A stretch of DNA of 35,314 bases, taken from contig NZ_KB899742.1 in NCBI RefSeq assembly GCF_000378445.1, positions 1-35,314 of the forward strand, in the 5' to 3' direction. The notes under the pieces are model-generated. The model was not told the DNA's origin. It made no database searches and saw only the letters and a list, made by a program, of their open reading frames with translations. Origin of the DNA: Deinococcus aquatilis DSM 23025. GTDB taxonomy: Bacteria; Deinococcota; Deinococci; Deinococcales; Deinococcaceae. Position 1 is the stretch's first letter, and the number at the start of each line of letters is the position of its first letter. Positions 1 through 9,048 of the stretch are shown here, in pieces. The position numbers were made by a program, and so were the translations under genes.

Positions 1-1
1 G

Positions 2-226
2 GCCGAGTCAATCCAGCGCATCTTGGTTCGTCGTGCGTTGGCTGGCCACTGTCCGACCAGTCCGAGACAAATCATCGAGTGGTTAGAAGCAACTGCGCGA
101 GGATGGAATGCACACCCAACCCCCTTCGTCTGGGGCGGAAAAAGAAAGGCTCGCCGTCAGCGAGCCTATGCACGAAGACATCCTCTGGGAGGTTCTGGAG
201 CGCAGACTCTTCAGGTCGTCCAGTGA
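2..226 (+). pseudogene. IS630-type transposase, C-terminal part (cut by window edge)
   Basis: The frame is open from base 2 to a TGA at 224-226. It encodes about 74 residues that look like the C-terminus of an IS630-family DDE transposase: a helical stretch with the late W-N-A-H-P-T-P-F motif, then an arginine-rich tail ([12 protein letters not shown]). The catalytic D, D and E residues would lie to the left of the window, so intactness cannot be judged. An 8-bp inverted repeat with a 5-nt loop sits at 147-167. Family assignment rests on the tail motif only. Confidence 0.55.
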
Positions 227-581
227 AAGACTATACCCGTGGCAAGTGACCCACTAGCTATTATTTTCCCGCATCAGGTAAAGAGAAGCAAGAGTTCACT
301 CGTGCGCAGGTCATGACTTGCACACGAGGCATAATGTCGTACGACGCTGGGCTGCATCCAAAGCTCCGGCACAACTCTAGAGTGGGCTGTTCGCCTTTTT
401 TGGCGTCTTGGAGCAGCTTCCCGAATTTGGTTTTCGGTGCGCTGCTGTTGTTTCATAACTTCTCCTCGACTTCCAGCCTGACAAATTACCGCTGGGATGG
501 CGAGCCTTCGTCTCTACTTCACGCCGTCCAGTTTTTGGAGGACACTCCAATACTTGCTTGGGCGCTACCCTGTTTCTATTC
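227..581. other. non-coding stretch between IS630 tail and TPR-HEPN gene
   Basis: No convincing gene here; the short frames on both strands lack family motifs. It should contain the right end of the IS630 element and the promoter of the gene starting near 582, but I see no clear -35/-10 pair. A GGAGG lies at 537-541, too far from either start candidate (TTG 558, ATG 582) for a normal ribosome binding site. Confidence 0.4.
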
Positions 582-3482
582 ATGGCTAAAAAAAGGTCTC
601 GAAAGACTCAGCGGTTGAACGTCATTTCGGCTACTCGTCCAATCGTTGCCCAGCAGCAGGCTGAGACTTGGGCCACCGCCGCCGTTCGCAAGGCGAAGAC
701 GCACCGTAGTTCGCAAAACATTCCTCAACATCGAATGCAGAACTTGAGCACCTCCGAGCTGTCAAGGTGGTTCACGAACGCACTGAAGCAGCCGGGTCAG
801 GGGAACATCAATGCCAAGGATCTCATTGTCGCGGGAACCGAAGCCGTAAAGATTGAGGCGTACCTTCGGCTTGTCGAGCAGGATTTTGGGCAATCAGTGA
901 CTTGGTATCGGTATAGCAAGTGGGCTGTTTCTCAACTGAACATTCAGGTCGCACCAGGTGCTGCGGCATACCTTCAGGGCTGCCTACACGCGTGGCGCCA
1001 GGAATTCGATGACAGCCGGGCCGCATTCATGCAGGCCGAAAAATATTTCTCGATAGATTCGGACTTCTGGTTTGACCGCGGACAGATGGAATCTGCTGCA
1101 GGCAGACTTCACTCTGCGGCGATTTACCTGGAAAGGGCTCGTCCATTAGCCCGGGTGAATTCGCCCATGGACGGGCGAGTTCATCGATGGTTGGCACAGA
1201 CGTACCGCTGGCTAGGAAATACTGCTCGGGAAGCCGACGTACTGACAGAGATCCTCTTGGGGCCCATTCTCGAAAAAACGGCTCTGGATGAGGCGTGCCA
1301 GCACTTGGGCCGGGCATTACTGACACTGGGCCAGGCAGCAGACGCACTCGAATTTGCAGACGCGTGGATTGAATTTAATCCCGGAAGTCTCTATGAAATT
1401 GCCCGCACCAAAGCGAGAGCCCTCGCCCGGCTCGGTCAGAACACACAGGCTCAGGACTTTGCCTTAGTCATGCAAGAGAAGCTCTCCCGTATTGCCCTAA
1501 GTCAGCGGCGGAGCGGTGCCTCCCAGAGAGATTCAGCTCTGGAAGATGCGCTTCGAGCCCCCTTGATTCTAGAGGCTGCCCTACGTGACGCAGGCCGCCG
1601 CTTTACAGCAGATGATCTGCTAGCGCGTTCAATTATCGGTGAAGAGATCTCCTCTCTCGTAAAGGGACATGATGGTCAATACCGTACCAATCCAGAAGCG
1701 GTGAATCGTATGGCTAACTCGGTCAATACCGCGATCCATTATGACCGAGCTGACCTTGCTGAACGCTTTGGTTTTGAGCTCGCACGACTGGCCTTAGATT
1801 CGGGTAATCCAGCGATTCTGACCGGCTGCCTGACCTCACTGAACCATATTGCAGCTGATCGAACCCGATTGGCACATCTTCATGCAGAGGCTGCCCTCCT
1901 CTTTCCCGAAGAGGCAGATATTCGTTTCCAAAATGGTATGTTTACGCGCCTACATAATCCGCTGGAAGCCAACACACATTTTGAGGCGGCCCAAAAGGCT
2001 GGCAAGGATTTGGCCAAAATTCTGCTACTTCTCGGTGCCAATCCAGCTACTGAAGATCAGATCAGCCAAATCGACACGCTGCTACATCAGGACTGGCCTA
2101 AAGTTTCAACGATGGATCTGACGGAGCAGATCTTTGAACCTGCCGTACTGTGGGCGGAAACCAATGGTTATGGGGCTACAGGAGCTAGGTGGGTGGATCT
2201 CTGGGATGGTCGCTATGCCCAGGACGTCCAAACAGGTGGCAAGCACGATCTGTACAGTGCAGGTGGACGCTGCGCTTTGCTCGCTGGACGCTATGTGGAA
2301 GGTACAACCTTCTTCCGCAAAGCAGCTACCGACTGGCAATACACCGCATTCGGGGAGGCTCTGGTCTACCCATTGAGGGAGATGGCAAGAAACAACGCAT
2401 TGACCGCTTTGGCAGCACACCGAGCCAACTATGTCGCGGAGGCCGCTGAACACCTCGCGATTGCCGAGTCACAGGCTCCGACATTGGCCCTCGTTCAGGC
2501 TGTCAGTGCGCTTATCAATGCAGACACTGGGAATCTTGACGCTGCGTTCGAGACCCTCATGACCATGGAGCGAGATGACCTTTGGCCTGTCGTGGCCCAA
2601 CAAGTTCAGGCTGCACTGGTAGAGCAGGGAAAGGACAATCAGGCCCTTCTTCTCCATCGCCGCCTGAATGTAGTGACCCACAAGGGGCCCAGTCATGAAG
2701 AGGCACTGGAACTCGCCGAGGCTGCTTCTATCACCGCTCGTGGGGAAATGGAGCGTGCGACTCAGGCTACGGTTGTTGCGTTGCGTCTAGTGGAGGGCCT
2801 AAGGGACTCGCAGGTTCTTCCTCGCCATCACGCGATCTTCCACCGTATTACTGAGGCTCTTAAAGATGGTAAGTTCGAACAGCTTCTCCCCTTAGCCGAT
2901 AGCGTCGTCTTGGAATTGTCTCAGCAAGCACGGGCTGGGGGAGAGAAGACGCGCTTGTTTGAGGACTGTCTCCAGCAGGACTGGGCTCTGTTACCAGCAG
3001 AAATGCGGGATCGTCTGGACAATGCACAGTATCTCTTGGGAGCCGCACGACAGCACAACCTGCATGACCTAGGACCAGCCCTGCTTTGCCTAGCGACCTG
3101 TGTTGAGCAACTATCTAGACAAGTCTTGGTTAGCCCCTTAGAGACGGCGGCACACCATCATGATGTGGTTCTGCCATGGCAAGGAATCGCGACGTTGGGA
3201 ACCGCTGCACACTATCTATTCAGGCCCAGTCCACCCGCATACAAGGTATTACTGGACAATCATCTAAGTGTGTTGAGCAGCCAAACTCGCCAATACTTGA
3301 AATGGGGCTGGCGAAATGACGTTTCCAACTTGAGCAAAGCCCGAAACGACTGGGCTCATGGCAGCCGCATCATTCAGACGACTGAGTTCAACCAGCTCAT
3401 AACGGGAATCGTTGGTCCGAGAGCTAGCACAACTGTTTTGGGCGTTTTGCTGGAACTGCTCGCTGTTCGGGCTGGAAGATAG
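582..3482 (+). CDS. large TPR-repeat protein with C-terminal HEPN-like motif
   Basis: About 966 residues from ATG 582, which begins with a lysine/arginine-rich MAKKRSRK; an in-frame TTG at 558 is the alternative. Most of the protein is alpha-helical with TPR-like units, for example around residues 130-260, with recurring A-x3-Y-L and G-x2-x2-A patterns. The last 130 residues form a separate helical domain containing R-N-D-W-A-H at residues 921-926, the R-x4-H signature of HEPN ribonucleases. Known HEPN proteins often act as RNases in toxin-antitoxin, Abi and defence systems, and TPRs often serve as sensor or scaffold. I infer a possible abortive-infection effector. It is a single gene, 1.6 kb upstream of the BREX-like operon but separated from it by an IS remnant. 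The frame is intact and contains the less GC-rich codons also seen in the defence genes. The HEPN call rests on one motif, so a non-catalytic helical domain is possible. Confidence 0.6.
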   Translation: MAKKRSRKTQRLNVISATRPIVAQQQAETWATAAVRKAKTHRSSQNIPQHRMQNLSTSELSRWFTNALKQPGQGNINAKDLIVAGTEAVKIEAYLRLVEQDFGQSVTWYRYSKWAVSQLNIQVAPGAAAYLQGCLHAWRQEFDDSRAAFMQAEKYFSIDSDFWFDRGQMESAAGRLHSAAIYLERARPLARVNSPMDGRVHRWLAQTYRWLGNTAREADVLTEILLGPILEKTALDEACQHLGRALLTLGQAADALEFADAWIEFNPGSLYEIARTKARALARLGQNTQAQDFALVMQEKLSRIALSQRRSGASQRDSALEDALRAPLILEAALRDAGRRFTADDLLARSIIGEEISSLVKGHDGQYRTNPEAVNRMANSVNTAIHYDRADLAERFGFELARLALDSGNPAILTGCLTSLNHIAADRTRLAHLHAEAALLFPEEADIRFQNGMFTRLHNPLEANTHFEAAQKAGKDLAKILLLLGANPATEDQISQIDTLLHQDWPKVSTMDLTEQIFEPAVLWAETNGYGATGARWVDLWDGRYAQDVQTGGKHDLYSAGGRCALLAGRYVEGTTFFRKAATDWQYTAFGEALVYPLREMARNNALTALAAHRANYVAEAAEHLAIAESQAPTLALVQAVSALINADTGNLDAAFETLMTMERDDLWPVVAQQVQAALVEQGKDNQALLLHRRLNVVTHKGPSHEEALELAEAASITARGEMERATQATVVALRLVEGLRDSQVLPRHHAIFHRITEALKDGKFEQLLPLADSVVLELSQQARAGGEKTRLFEDCLQQDWALLPAEMRDRLDNAQYLLGAARQHNLHDLGPALLCLATCVEQLSRQVLVSPLETAAHHHDVVLPWQGIATLGTAAHYLFRPSPPAYKVLLDNHLSVLSSQTRQYLKWGWRNDVSNLSKARNDWAHGSRIIQTTEFNQLITGIVGPRASTTVLGVLLELLAVRAGR

Positions 3483-3793
3483 ATTAAACTTTACACCCTG
3501 TGAAATGCTTCGATCGTAACGTTCTGAGCAGCGTCAAACGGATCCCTTCCGTGATAATGGCATCCGCCTCGGGGTGTTTTAAGGAAAGTATCACCAAGTG
3601 CAAGGTGAAACGATTTCACAAGCGGCTCAAGGTCAAAGTGCTGAGTCTCGTCGGTGTCGGCACTCTTTCACATGACTTTGAGCTCACTCGATGGAAAAAC
3701 AAGCGCAATCTACCGAGCGTTCGCCTACCTCTTGTCCCCTGAGGGAGACTGTGTCCCCGCCCCAGCTGCTCCAGCGAACGGAACACGACCCGT
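3483..3793. other. intergenic stretch, no gene recognised
   Basis: An 80-codon frame at 3500-3742 (+) is open but has no recognisable family, no ribosome binding site and unremarkable codon use, so I leave it unannotated. No hairpin terminator was seen after the TPR-HEPN stop. Confidence 0.4.
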
Positions 3794-4000
3794 ATGCCCA
3801 AAGACAAGATCCCCACTTACCATCAAACCCACCCGCCCGATCTCGCCACCCTTGACGCCCTGAAACTCGAAGGCCTGCAACCCGCCCACGGTCAAACTGT
3901 CGCTGCCCTCTTCAAGCTCCGCACGGGCGACCATGAACACCTCTGCGGCCTGTATCGCCGAGCAGACACCGTGCCGCTGCCAGCCAAAGAACCCGCCTGA
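3794..4000 (+). CDS. small hypothetical protein (68 aa)
   Basis: The ATG at 3794 opens a 68-residue frame with a plausible folded core: an acidic N-terminal helix (L-A-T-L-D-A-L), then F-K-L-R-T-G, H-L-C-G-L-Y and R-A-D-T-V-P-L-P. I do not recognise the family. Its last bases overlap the point where the neighbouring IS5 transposase similarity begins, so the C-terminus may be native or may be truncated by the insertion. No clear ribosome binding site. Confidence 0.35.
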   Translation: MPKDKIPTYHQTHPPDLATLDALKLEGLQPAHGQTVAALFKLRTGDHEHLCGLYRRADTVPLPAKEPA

Positions 4001-4222
4001 GTATTCCACGGACACGAGCGATGCTGAGTGGGTACTTCTTCAACCCCTGATTCCTACGCCAAAACCTGGTGGGCGTCCCGCTCATATCGATCGCCGCGAC
4101 ATCATGGATGCGATTTTCTACGTGAAACGAGGCGGGGTGTCCTGGCGCTTGCTCCCCGTTGATTTCCCTCACTGGAAGACGGTGTATAACTATTTTCGAC
4201 AATGGAAACAGAGCGGACTGTG

Positions 4223-4245
4223 GGAGGGCATCAACGATGCCCTCC
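4223..4245. repeat. perfect inverted repeat, 10-bp arms, 3-nt loop
   Basis: GGAGGGCATC / AAC / GATGCCCTCC lies inside the IS5 remnant. It is one of a series of hairpins within transposase genes of this window. Confidence 0.85.
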
Positions 4246-4460
4246 GAGTTCAGGTGCGTGAAGCAGAGGGAAGAAACGCGGTACCGAGTGCTGGGATCGT
4301 TGATTCGAGGAGCGTGAAGACCTCGCAAAAAGGGGGCCCCGAGACTACGACGGAGGCAAAAAAGTCAACGGACGAACACATCATCTGATCGTCGATACCC
4401 TGGGCCTCCTCCTCGGGTCAAGGTGCTGCCCGCAAACATCACCGATCAGGAAGGCAGCCA

Positions 4461-4480
4461 GCAACTCCTGCAGGAGTTGC
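4461..4480. repeat. 20-nt perfect palindrome
   Basis: GCAACTCCTG is followed at once by its reverse complement CAGGAGTTGC, inside the IS5 remnant. Confidence 0.85.
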
Positions 4481-5106
4481 GCCAGAAGCAGCCTCAAATG
4501 CAACTTCACCTCTTGCCGACGGTGGACACAAGGGCAAATGGAAAGGCTGGGTCAAAACGACCCTCGCCTACTCCGTGGAAATCGTGCAGCGCTCCGATGC
4601 CAATACCCCCGGGTATTGGCTCCCACAGGGACAGGAACTGACGGAAGCTCAGATCAAGACCTTTCGTGGCCACCGTGGCTTTGTGGTGATCAAGAAGCGC
4701 TGGGTGGTAGAGCGCAGCTTCGCGTGGCTGTCGTTTGACCGCAGGCTCAACCGCTAATATGATCTCCTGCCCGAGACAACTGAGGCATTCATCTAGCTCC
4801 CCTTTATCCGTCGTATGCTTCGCAGACTCACTGCTTTTGCCCAGCAAAACGCAGTTCTTACCTGATTCTCCGCTTTTCAGACAGCCTCTCAATCTCCTGC
4901 CTGTTTACGTCTCCAGCGCAGTCAACACTTCAACTTCGCGAAATTGGTCGACTGGGACAGCGTAAAACCTAAGTTGTCGGCTACTGAAGGTGAGCACTGC
5001 GGCTTTCATAAGCGCCCCACTTGATTGCACTGCTCTATCAGCAACAGAAGAGCATGATGTGAGATCTCTTCTATCGCTATCCTAAAACCCAAGTAACTCT
5101 GTTGTT

Positions 5107-5116
5107 AAGGGAGAAG
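5107..5116 (+). promoter_or_regulatory. ribosome binding site of the ATPase gene
   Basis: AAGGGAGAAG ends 5 nt before ATG 5122 and fixes the start of the first gene of the BREX-like operon. The 250 bp upstream (4866-5121) contain no gene and should hold the operon promoter; no consensus -35/-10 pair stands out. Confidence 0.65.
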
Positions 5117-5121
5117 TAGCC

Positions 5122-7968
5122 ATGTTAGGACTCACACTAAGAAAAGAATTTCGAGGACAGCGTACCCGTGGTACTGTAATTGAGTTCACTGATTCGGGGG
5201 GCACCGGTGCGACCCAAGTTGAGGCCGCTCAGTTTCTGGAGATCACTTACCCTACTCATGACTTGCTCAAAGCGCTTGAGGCAGTCTCGCCAGGATCAAA
5301 TCGTCCCATCGCCGTAATTGGTGAGCGTGGATTGGGGAAATCGCACCTAATGGCAGCGCTATACCATGCCATGAACAATGTTACGGCGACAAGCGAGTGG
5401 CTGCGTTCTTGGTCGGTGACTTTGGGGCGTCCTGCCCTGGAACAGCTTGTCCTACGTGGAGATATGCTAGTAATCGGTGAAAGCTTGCACCAGAATCGCT
5501 TCAAACACCTGTGGGACGTGTTATTCGAAAAACATCCTCATGGGAGTTATATCCGCGGTAAGTGGGAAATGAAAGGCACAGCTGTACCCTCGGATGAGCT
5601 GATCACCGAATTGCTGAATAATAGACCTACAGCCCTGCTGCTTGACGAATTCCAGACGTGGTATGACAGCCAGTCTGATACCGAGCAGTCGCCGGACAAG
5701 CGCCGAGCGTTCAACTTTATTCAGGTTCTGTCAGAGATTGCCAGAAACCGCCCCGAGTTACTGGTGCTCGTCGTCTCTGTGCGCAACGGTGAGAGTGACG
5801 CTTACCAGCAGATTCATCGCGTCAGCCCCGTAACCATTGACTTCAAGGCAGGAGGCAACGCTGAGCGCATGCAGCAGGATCGCCGACGCATGTTGCTACA
5901 CCGTCTATTCGAGAATAGACAGCAGATCCCATCGGCCCAAATTGACAGCGCTGTGCGTGTACATGCTGGAGAATACTTCCGACTGTTGAATGTTCCTCCT
6001 GCCGAGCACGAACGTCGGTACGCTGTGTTTCTGGAGTCATGGCCTTTTGCACCACATTTGCTGAGGTTATTAGAAGAGCAAGTGTTGGTTGCCACGGACG
6101 CCCAGGAGACCCGTGACATGATTCGCATCCTAGTGAATCTATATAAAGGTCGTGGAGAGGCAAGCCCAGTTCTGACGGCGGCTGATTTTCGCTTGGATGA
6201 TGATACGACGGGTATTGGAGCACTCTTAGATTCTGTAGCAAATGAGCATCACCGTACGCTGCGCGAGAAAGCGCAGGCGAATATCCTGTCAGTAATAGAT
6301 GCGATGGGTAGTGAGTCGAGCGAGGTACCGCACCTGCAGGAATTAATGGGTGCACTATGGCTACGTTCCATTGCTGTTGGGAACAATGCAGGTGCGGAGC
6401 CCAGCGTTTTACAGGCTGACCTGACCCGCACGCAGCCATTGGATGACAATGCCTTTCACGTTGAATTGAATAGCACGGTAGAGAACAGCTTTAACATTCA
6501 CATTGAGGGGCCACGCCTTGTGTTTCGTGAGCAGGAGAACCCGCTTGCAAAGCTTATGGTGTTTGCTCGGAATGACAAGCTCTTCATAGACGGCTTAGAC
6601 CGCGGTTACCTAGCCCGTGAACTGCGATACGTCATTGGTGGGAGTGCGGAGGTGGCCACCACCACCCGCGTCATCGTCCTACCACAGAATTGGGACACTG
6701 ACCCTTGGTCAACCGTGGAAGAGTCTGAACGCCCGGAACGTTGGGACGGTCGCTTGCCGCTGCTAATCCTGCCAGAAAACAGTGAACAGGCGATGCTACG
6801 GCTCGGGCCATGGCTGAAGACCAATCTACAACAGCGCCGCAACACAGTGCGGTTCCTCCTGCCAGTAACTGGCACTACGAATCTGTACCAGGAGAAAGAA
6901 CTGTTGCTCCTGGCCCGCGCTGCTATGAAAGCGCAGGAATGGAGCAGTCAGAATCCCGAGTACCGTAAATTGCACACCCGCTTTCAGAACGAGCTGCGCG
7001 ACAAGCTTAAGGCCCGCTTCGACCGCTTCATGTTGTTGGATCGCTTTGACTATGCTAACCCCAACTTAACCAGATTCCATGTCGAGCGGTTGACTGTGCA
7101 GGGATCTCAAGTACCTAAGGCGATTGAAATTGCCATTGCCGAAGACCTGTTTGTTCCTGAAGACTTTGAGGATCTAGTGACTCAAGCGGCCCGGGACGGG
7201 TCAACAGTGGGCAAACTATTGCGTGATCTGCAGGAACCGCGTCCAAACGTTGAAGCAAGCATCCCATGGCTAGGGGAGACTCCTATGAAGGAGCGTCTGC
7301 TCCGACTATGTGCACAAGGCAAAGTGGCACTTAATGTGCGGGGCATGGAGTACCTGCAAGCCTACCCCGGAGAGGAGAAGGACGAGGCTTGGACAAGACT
7401 GAAATCAAAACTGCCTCTAACAGGACGCCAACTTGACGAGGTGTATCTGGTTGAGCCATCTGCCGTGCCTGTTACTGGCGGTAGTGTCATTTCTGGCGGC
7501 CCTTCGCATAATCCAGTTAGCACACAATATGGGCAGGTAGGGATGCGGCAGACAGGCAGCAACATCCCCACAGGCATAGATGCTGGCATGGGAGCACCCA
7601 ATACCATGTCCGGTACCCCAATTTCCATATTCGGGAGCGGGCAAGCTACTAGCGGCTTGAGTGACGTTGCGGAAGTCATTGGCACGACGAGCGGAGGGGG
7701 CACCGATGCGTCGATTACGGGCAGCAGCAGTTTTCGCCCACCTTTAATTCCCCAGAGAGTTGCACAGCGCAACCCTGTTCACGTTCCAGCAACTTCATCC
7801 CTGAACCTGCTGCACCGTATGGAACAGGTAGGAGTGCAGCCTGCAACTAGAATTGGCGACATCTCCATCCGAGTGTCAGCAGCGACAGGAGCTCAACTAA
7901 TGGAACTGTTGAAAAAACTGCCGGACGGTTTGACTTACGAATTGGAATTACAGAAGGAAGAAAGCTGA
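5122..7968 (+). CDS. DUF499/COG1483-type ATPase of a BREX-like system
   Basis: 948 residues. The N-terminal AAA+-like NTPase has a Walker A G-E-R-G-L-G-K-S-H at 67-75, a Walker B A-L-L-L-D-E at 171-176 and a sensor-like strand L-L-V-L-V-V-S at 213-219. The combination of the degenerate G-E-R-G-x-G-K-S loop with L-L-L-D-E-F-Q matches DUF499 ATPases (COG1483), which recur next to COG1743 methyltransferases and PglZ proteins in predicted defence loci and fill the place held by BrxC/PglY in BREX. A helical middle is followed by a Gly/Ser/Thr-rich linker (about residues 780-889) and a compact C-terminal domain of about 60 residues. The stop overlaps the pglZ start by one base (TGATG). I infer that it powers or scaffolds the complex on DNA. 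The exact family split between DUF499 and BrxC needs a profile search. Confidence 0.8.
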   Translation: MLGLTLRKEFRGQRTRGTVIEFTDSGGTGATQVEAAQFLEITYPTHDLLKALEAVSPGSNRPIAVIGERGLGKSHLMAALYHAMNNVTATSEWLRSWSVTLGRPALEQLVLRGDMLVIGESLHQNRFKHLWDVLFEKHPHGSYIRGKWEMKGTAVPSDELITELLNNRPTALLLDEFQTWYDSQSDTEQSPDKRRAFNFIQVLSEIARNRPELLVLVVSVRNGESDAYQQIHRVSPVTIDFKAGGNAERMQQDRRRMLLHRLFENRQQIPSAQIDSAVRVHAGEYFRLLNVPPAEHERRYAVFLESWPFAPHLLRLLEEQVLVATDAQETRDMIRILVNLYKGRGEASPVLTAADFRLDDDTTGIGALLDSVANEHHRTLREKAQANILSVIDAMGSESSEVPHLQELMGALWLRSIAVGNNAGAEPSVLQADLTRTQPLDDNAFHVELNSTVENSFNIHIEGPRLVFREQENPLAKLMVFARNDKLFIDGLDRGYLARELRYVIGGSAEVATTTRVIVLPQNWDTDPWSTVEESERPERWDGRLPLLILPENSEQAMLRLGPWLKTNLQQRRNTVRFLLPVTGTTNLYQEKELLLLARAAMKAQEWSSQNPEYRKLHTRFQNELRDKLKARFDRFMLLDRFDYANPNLTRFHVERLTVQGSQVPKAIEIAIAEDLFVPEDFEDLVTQAARDGSTVGKLLRDLQEPRPNVEASIPWLGETPMKERLLRLCAQGKVALNVRGMEYLQAYPGEEKDEAWTRLKSKLPLTGRQLDEVYLVEPSAVPVTGGSVISGGPSHNPVSTQYGQVGMRQTGSNIPTGIDAGMGAPNTMSGTPISIFGSGQATSGLSDVAEVIGTTSGGGTDASITGSSSFRPPLIPQRVAQRNPVHVPATSSLNLLHRMEQVGVQPATRIGDISIRVSAATGAQLMELLKKLPDGLTYELELQKEES

Positions 7969-8969
7969 TGCCGTTGAATCCCGAACTGTTTAATCGCTTG
8001 ACGACAGTTAGCGATCAGGAAGCGTGGCAGGTGCTAAGTGTTGAAGCCCTACGGGTAGCCTCTGAGCCGCTCCAGGTGCAGGATGCCCCTGCCGAAATCA
8101 TCCGCCGCGACGCACAGATTGGAGAATTGGATCATTTCCTGTCGGTGGTAAGCTGGGATCTGTGGCAGAGCTTTGGGGCCAGTATTGAACGCACCTCGCA
8201 GCGACTGATCCGTTGGTGGCATGAAACACATGGAGCCAAAGCCGTTCTTATTCTGGATGGTTTGTCACTGCGAGAGCTGCCCTGGCTCTTGCAGGGCGCA
8301 CAGGAACGGGGCTATACCGTGCAGAGCATTAATGTTCACGCATCCGAGCTGCCTGGAGAGACCAACGAGTTCGCCCGTGCCCTCGGTTTTAGCAGTCGCA
8401 GCCAGCTTCAGAGCGGTGGTGGCCCAAATCACCAACTCCAACCTGCGGAGACCGAGAGTGTCGATCTACCCTTCAAGGACTGTGTAGCGCTCGTAGGCGC
8501 TCAGCCAAATTGGGTGTTATGGCACCACTGGCCTGACAGTCAGGTGCATGATGGCTCAGGCGCGGGTCAGGGCTTGGGCCACATTGCTAAAGACGCTGCC
8601 CAAAAGCTGAATAGTAACGACTTCTGGGCGCTGGTCGAACGCCTTACTACAGGACGGCAACTAGCGATCCTATCCGATCACGGGTACGCCGCCACCGGAC
8701 AGTTCCACGATGCCATGGGCGAGTTGGGGCAATTTATGAAGCGAACTTTTGCTAGCGGTCGCCGTGCACCTGAGCAAGATGCTGGGCCTTACAGTCCTCC
8801 CGTTGCCCTGAACATTGGTAGCCCACACGGAACACACCTACTCGCCTTGGGCCGCTGGAAATGGAAGAGTCAGGGAGGGTATCCCACGCTTACTCACGGC
8901 GGGTTGACGCTGTTGGAAGTACTTTCACCTTTCGTTGTTCTAAGTAGAACTCTTAACACCACTGAGTAA
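7968..8969 (+). CDS. pglZ: short PglZ (alkaline-phosphatase-like domain) of a BREX-like system
   Basis: 333 residues. Alkaline-phosphatase-superfamily metal-site motifs are in PglZ order: V-L-I-L-D-G-L-S at 93-100 (D97 as metal ligand, S100 as candidate nucleophile), L-S-D-H-G-Y at 235-240, and the characteristic L-T-H-G-G-L-T-L-L-E-V-L-S-P-F at 308-322. PglZ is the one family shared by all BREX/Pgl types and, in characterised systems, is thought to act with the methyltransferase and ATPase. This copy is about half the length of typical BREX PglZ proteins (650-900 aa): only the phosphatase-like domain plus a short N-terminal helical part. It is translationally coupled to the ATPase gene (TGATG), with AAGGA upstream of its ATG. 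The frame is intact. A 79-bp gap precedes the next gene. Confidence 0.88.
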   Translation: MPLNPELFNRLTTVSDQEAWQVLSVEALRVASEPLQVQDAPAEIIRRDAQIGELDHFLSVVSWDLWQSFGASIERTSQRLIRWWHETHGAKAVLILDGLSLRELPWLLQGAQERGYTVQSINVHASELPGETNEFARALGFSSRSQLQSGGGPNHQLQPAETESVDLPFKDCVALVGAQPNWVLWHHWPDSQVHDGSGAGQGLGHIAKDAAQKLNSNDFWALVERLTTGRQLAILSDHGYAATGQFHDAMGELGQFMKRTFASGRRAPEQDAGPYSPPVALNIGSPHGTHLLALGRWKWKSQGGYPTLTHGGLTLLEVLSPFVVLSRTLNTTE

Positions 8970-9048
8970 GAGTAGGAGACAGATCAATCATCCAGTAAGC
9001 GCTTCAAAATGGAATTTCAATACAAATACAGATAAGGATACCCTAGCT

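Larger units (their letters stand above)
3985..4865 (+). pseudogene. IS5-family transposase remnant (several frameshifts and stops)
   Basis: Similarity to IS5-family transposases (DUF4096-type N-terminus plus DDE_Tnp_1) runs through all three frames. It starts with T-S-D-A-E-W-x-L-L-x-P-L-I-P near 4010, then W-R-L-L-P and K-T-V-Y-N-Y-F, with the first catalytic D in I-V-D-S-R-S. The frame breaks near 4335 (GGGGCCCC), near 4415 and near 4510. The last part has [11 protein letters not shown], where the E is the third catalytic residue, and is then hit by in-frame TAA (4755-4757) and TAG (4794-4796) before the natural end near 4865. It is clearly non-functional and separates the TPR-HEPN gene from the BREX-like operon. 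Two perfect 10-bp-arm palindromes lie inside it (4223-4245 and 4461-4480). Confidence 0.85.

Noticed and set aside
3500..3742. 80-codon open frame after the TPR-HEPN gene
   Set aside because: No family motif, no ribosome binding site, composition like the surrounding non-coding DNA.
9009..9035. 8-codon frame in the gap before the methyltransferase gene
   Set aside because: Too short and lacking the overlap geometry that supports the 49-aa ORF.
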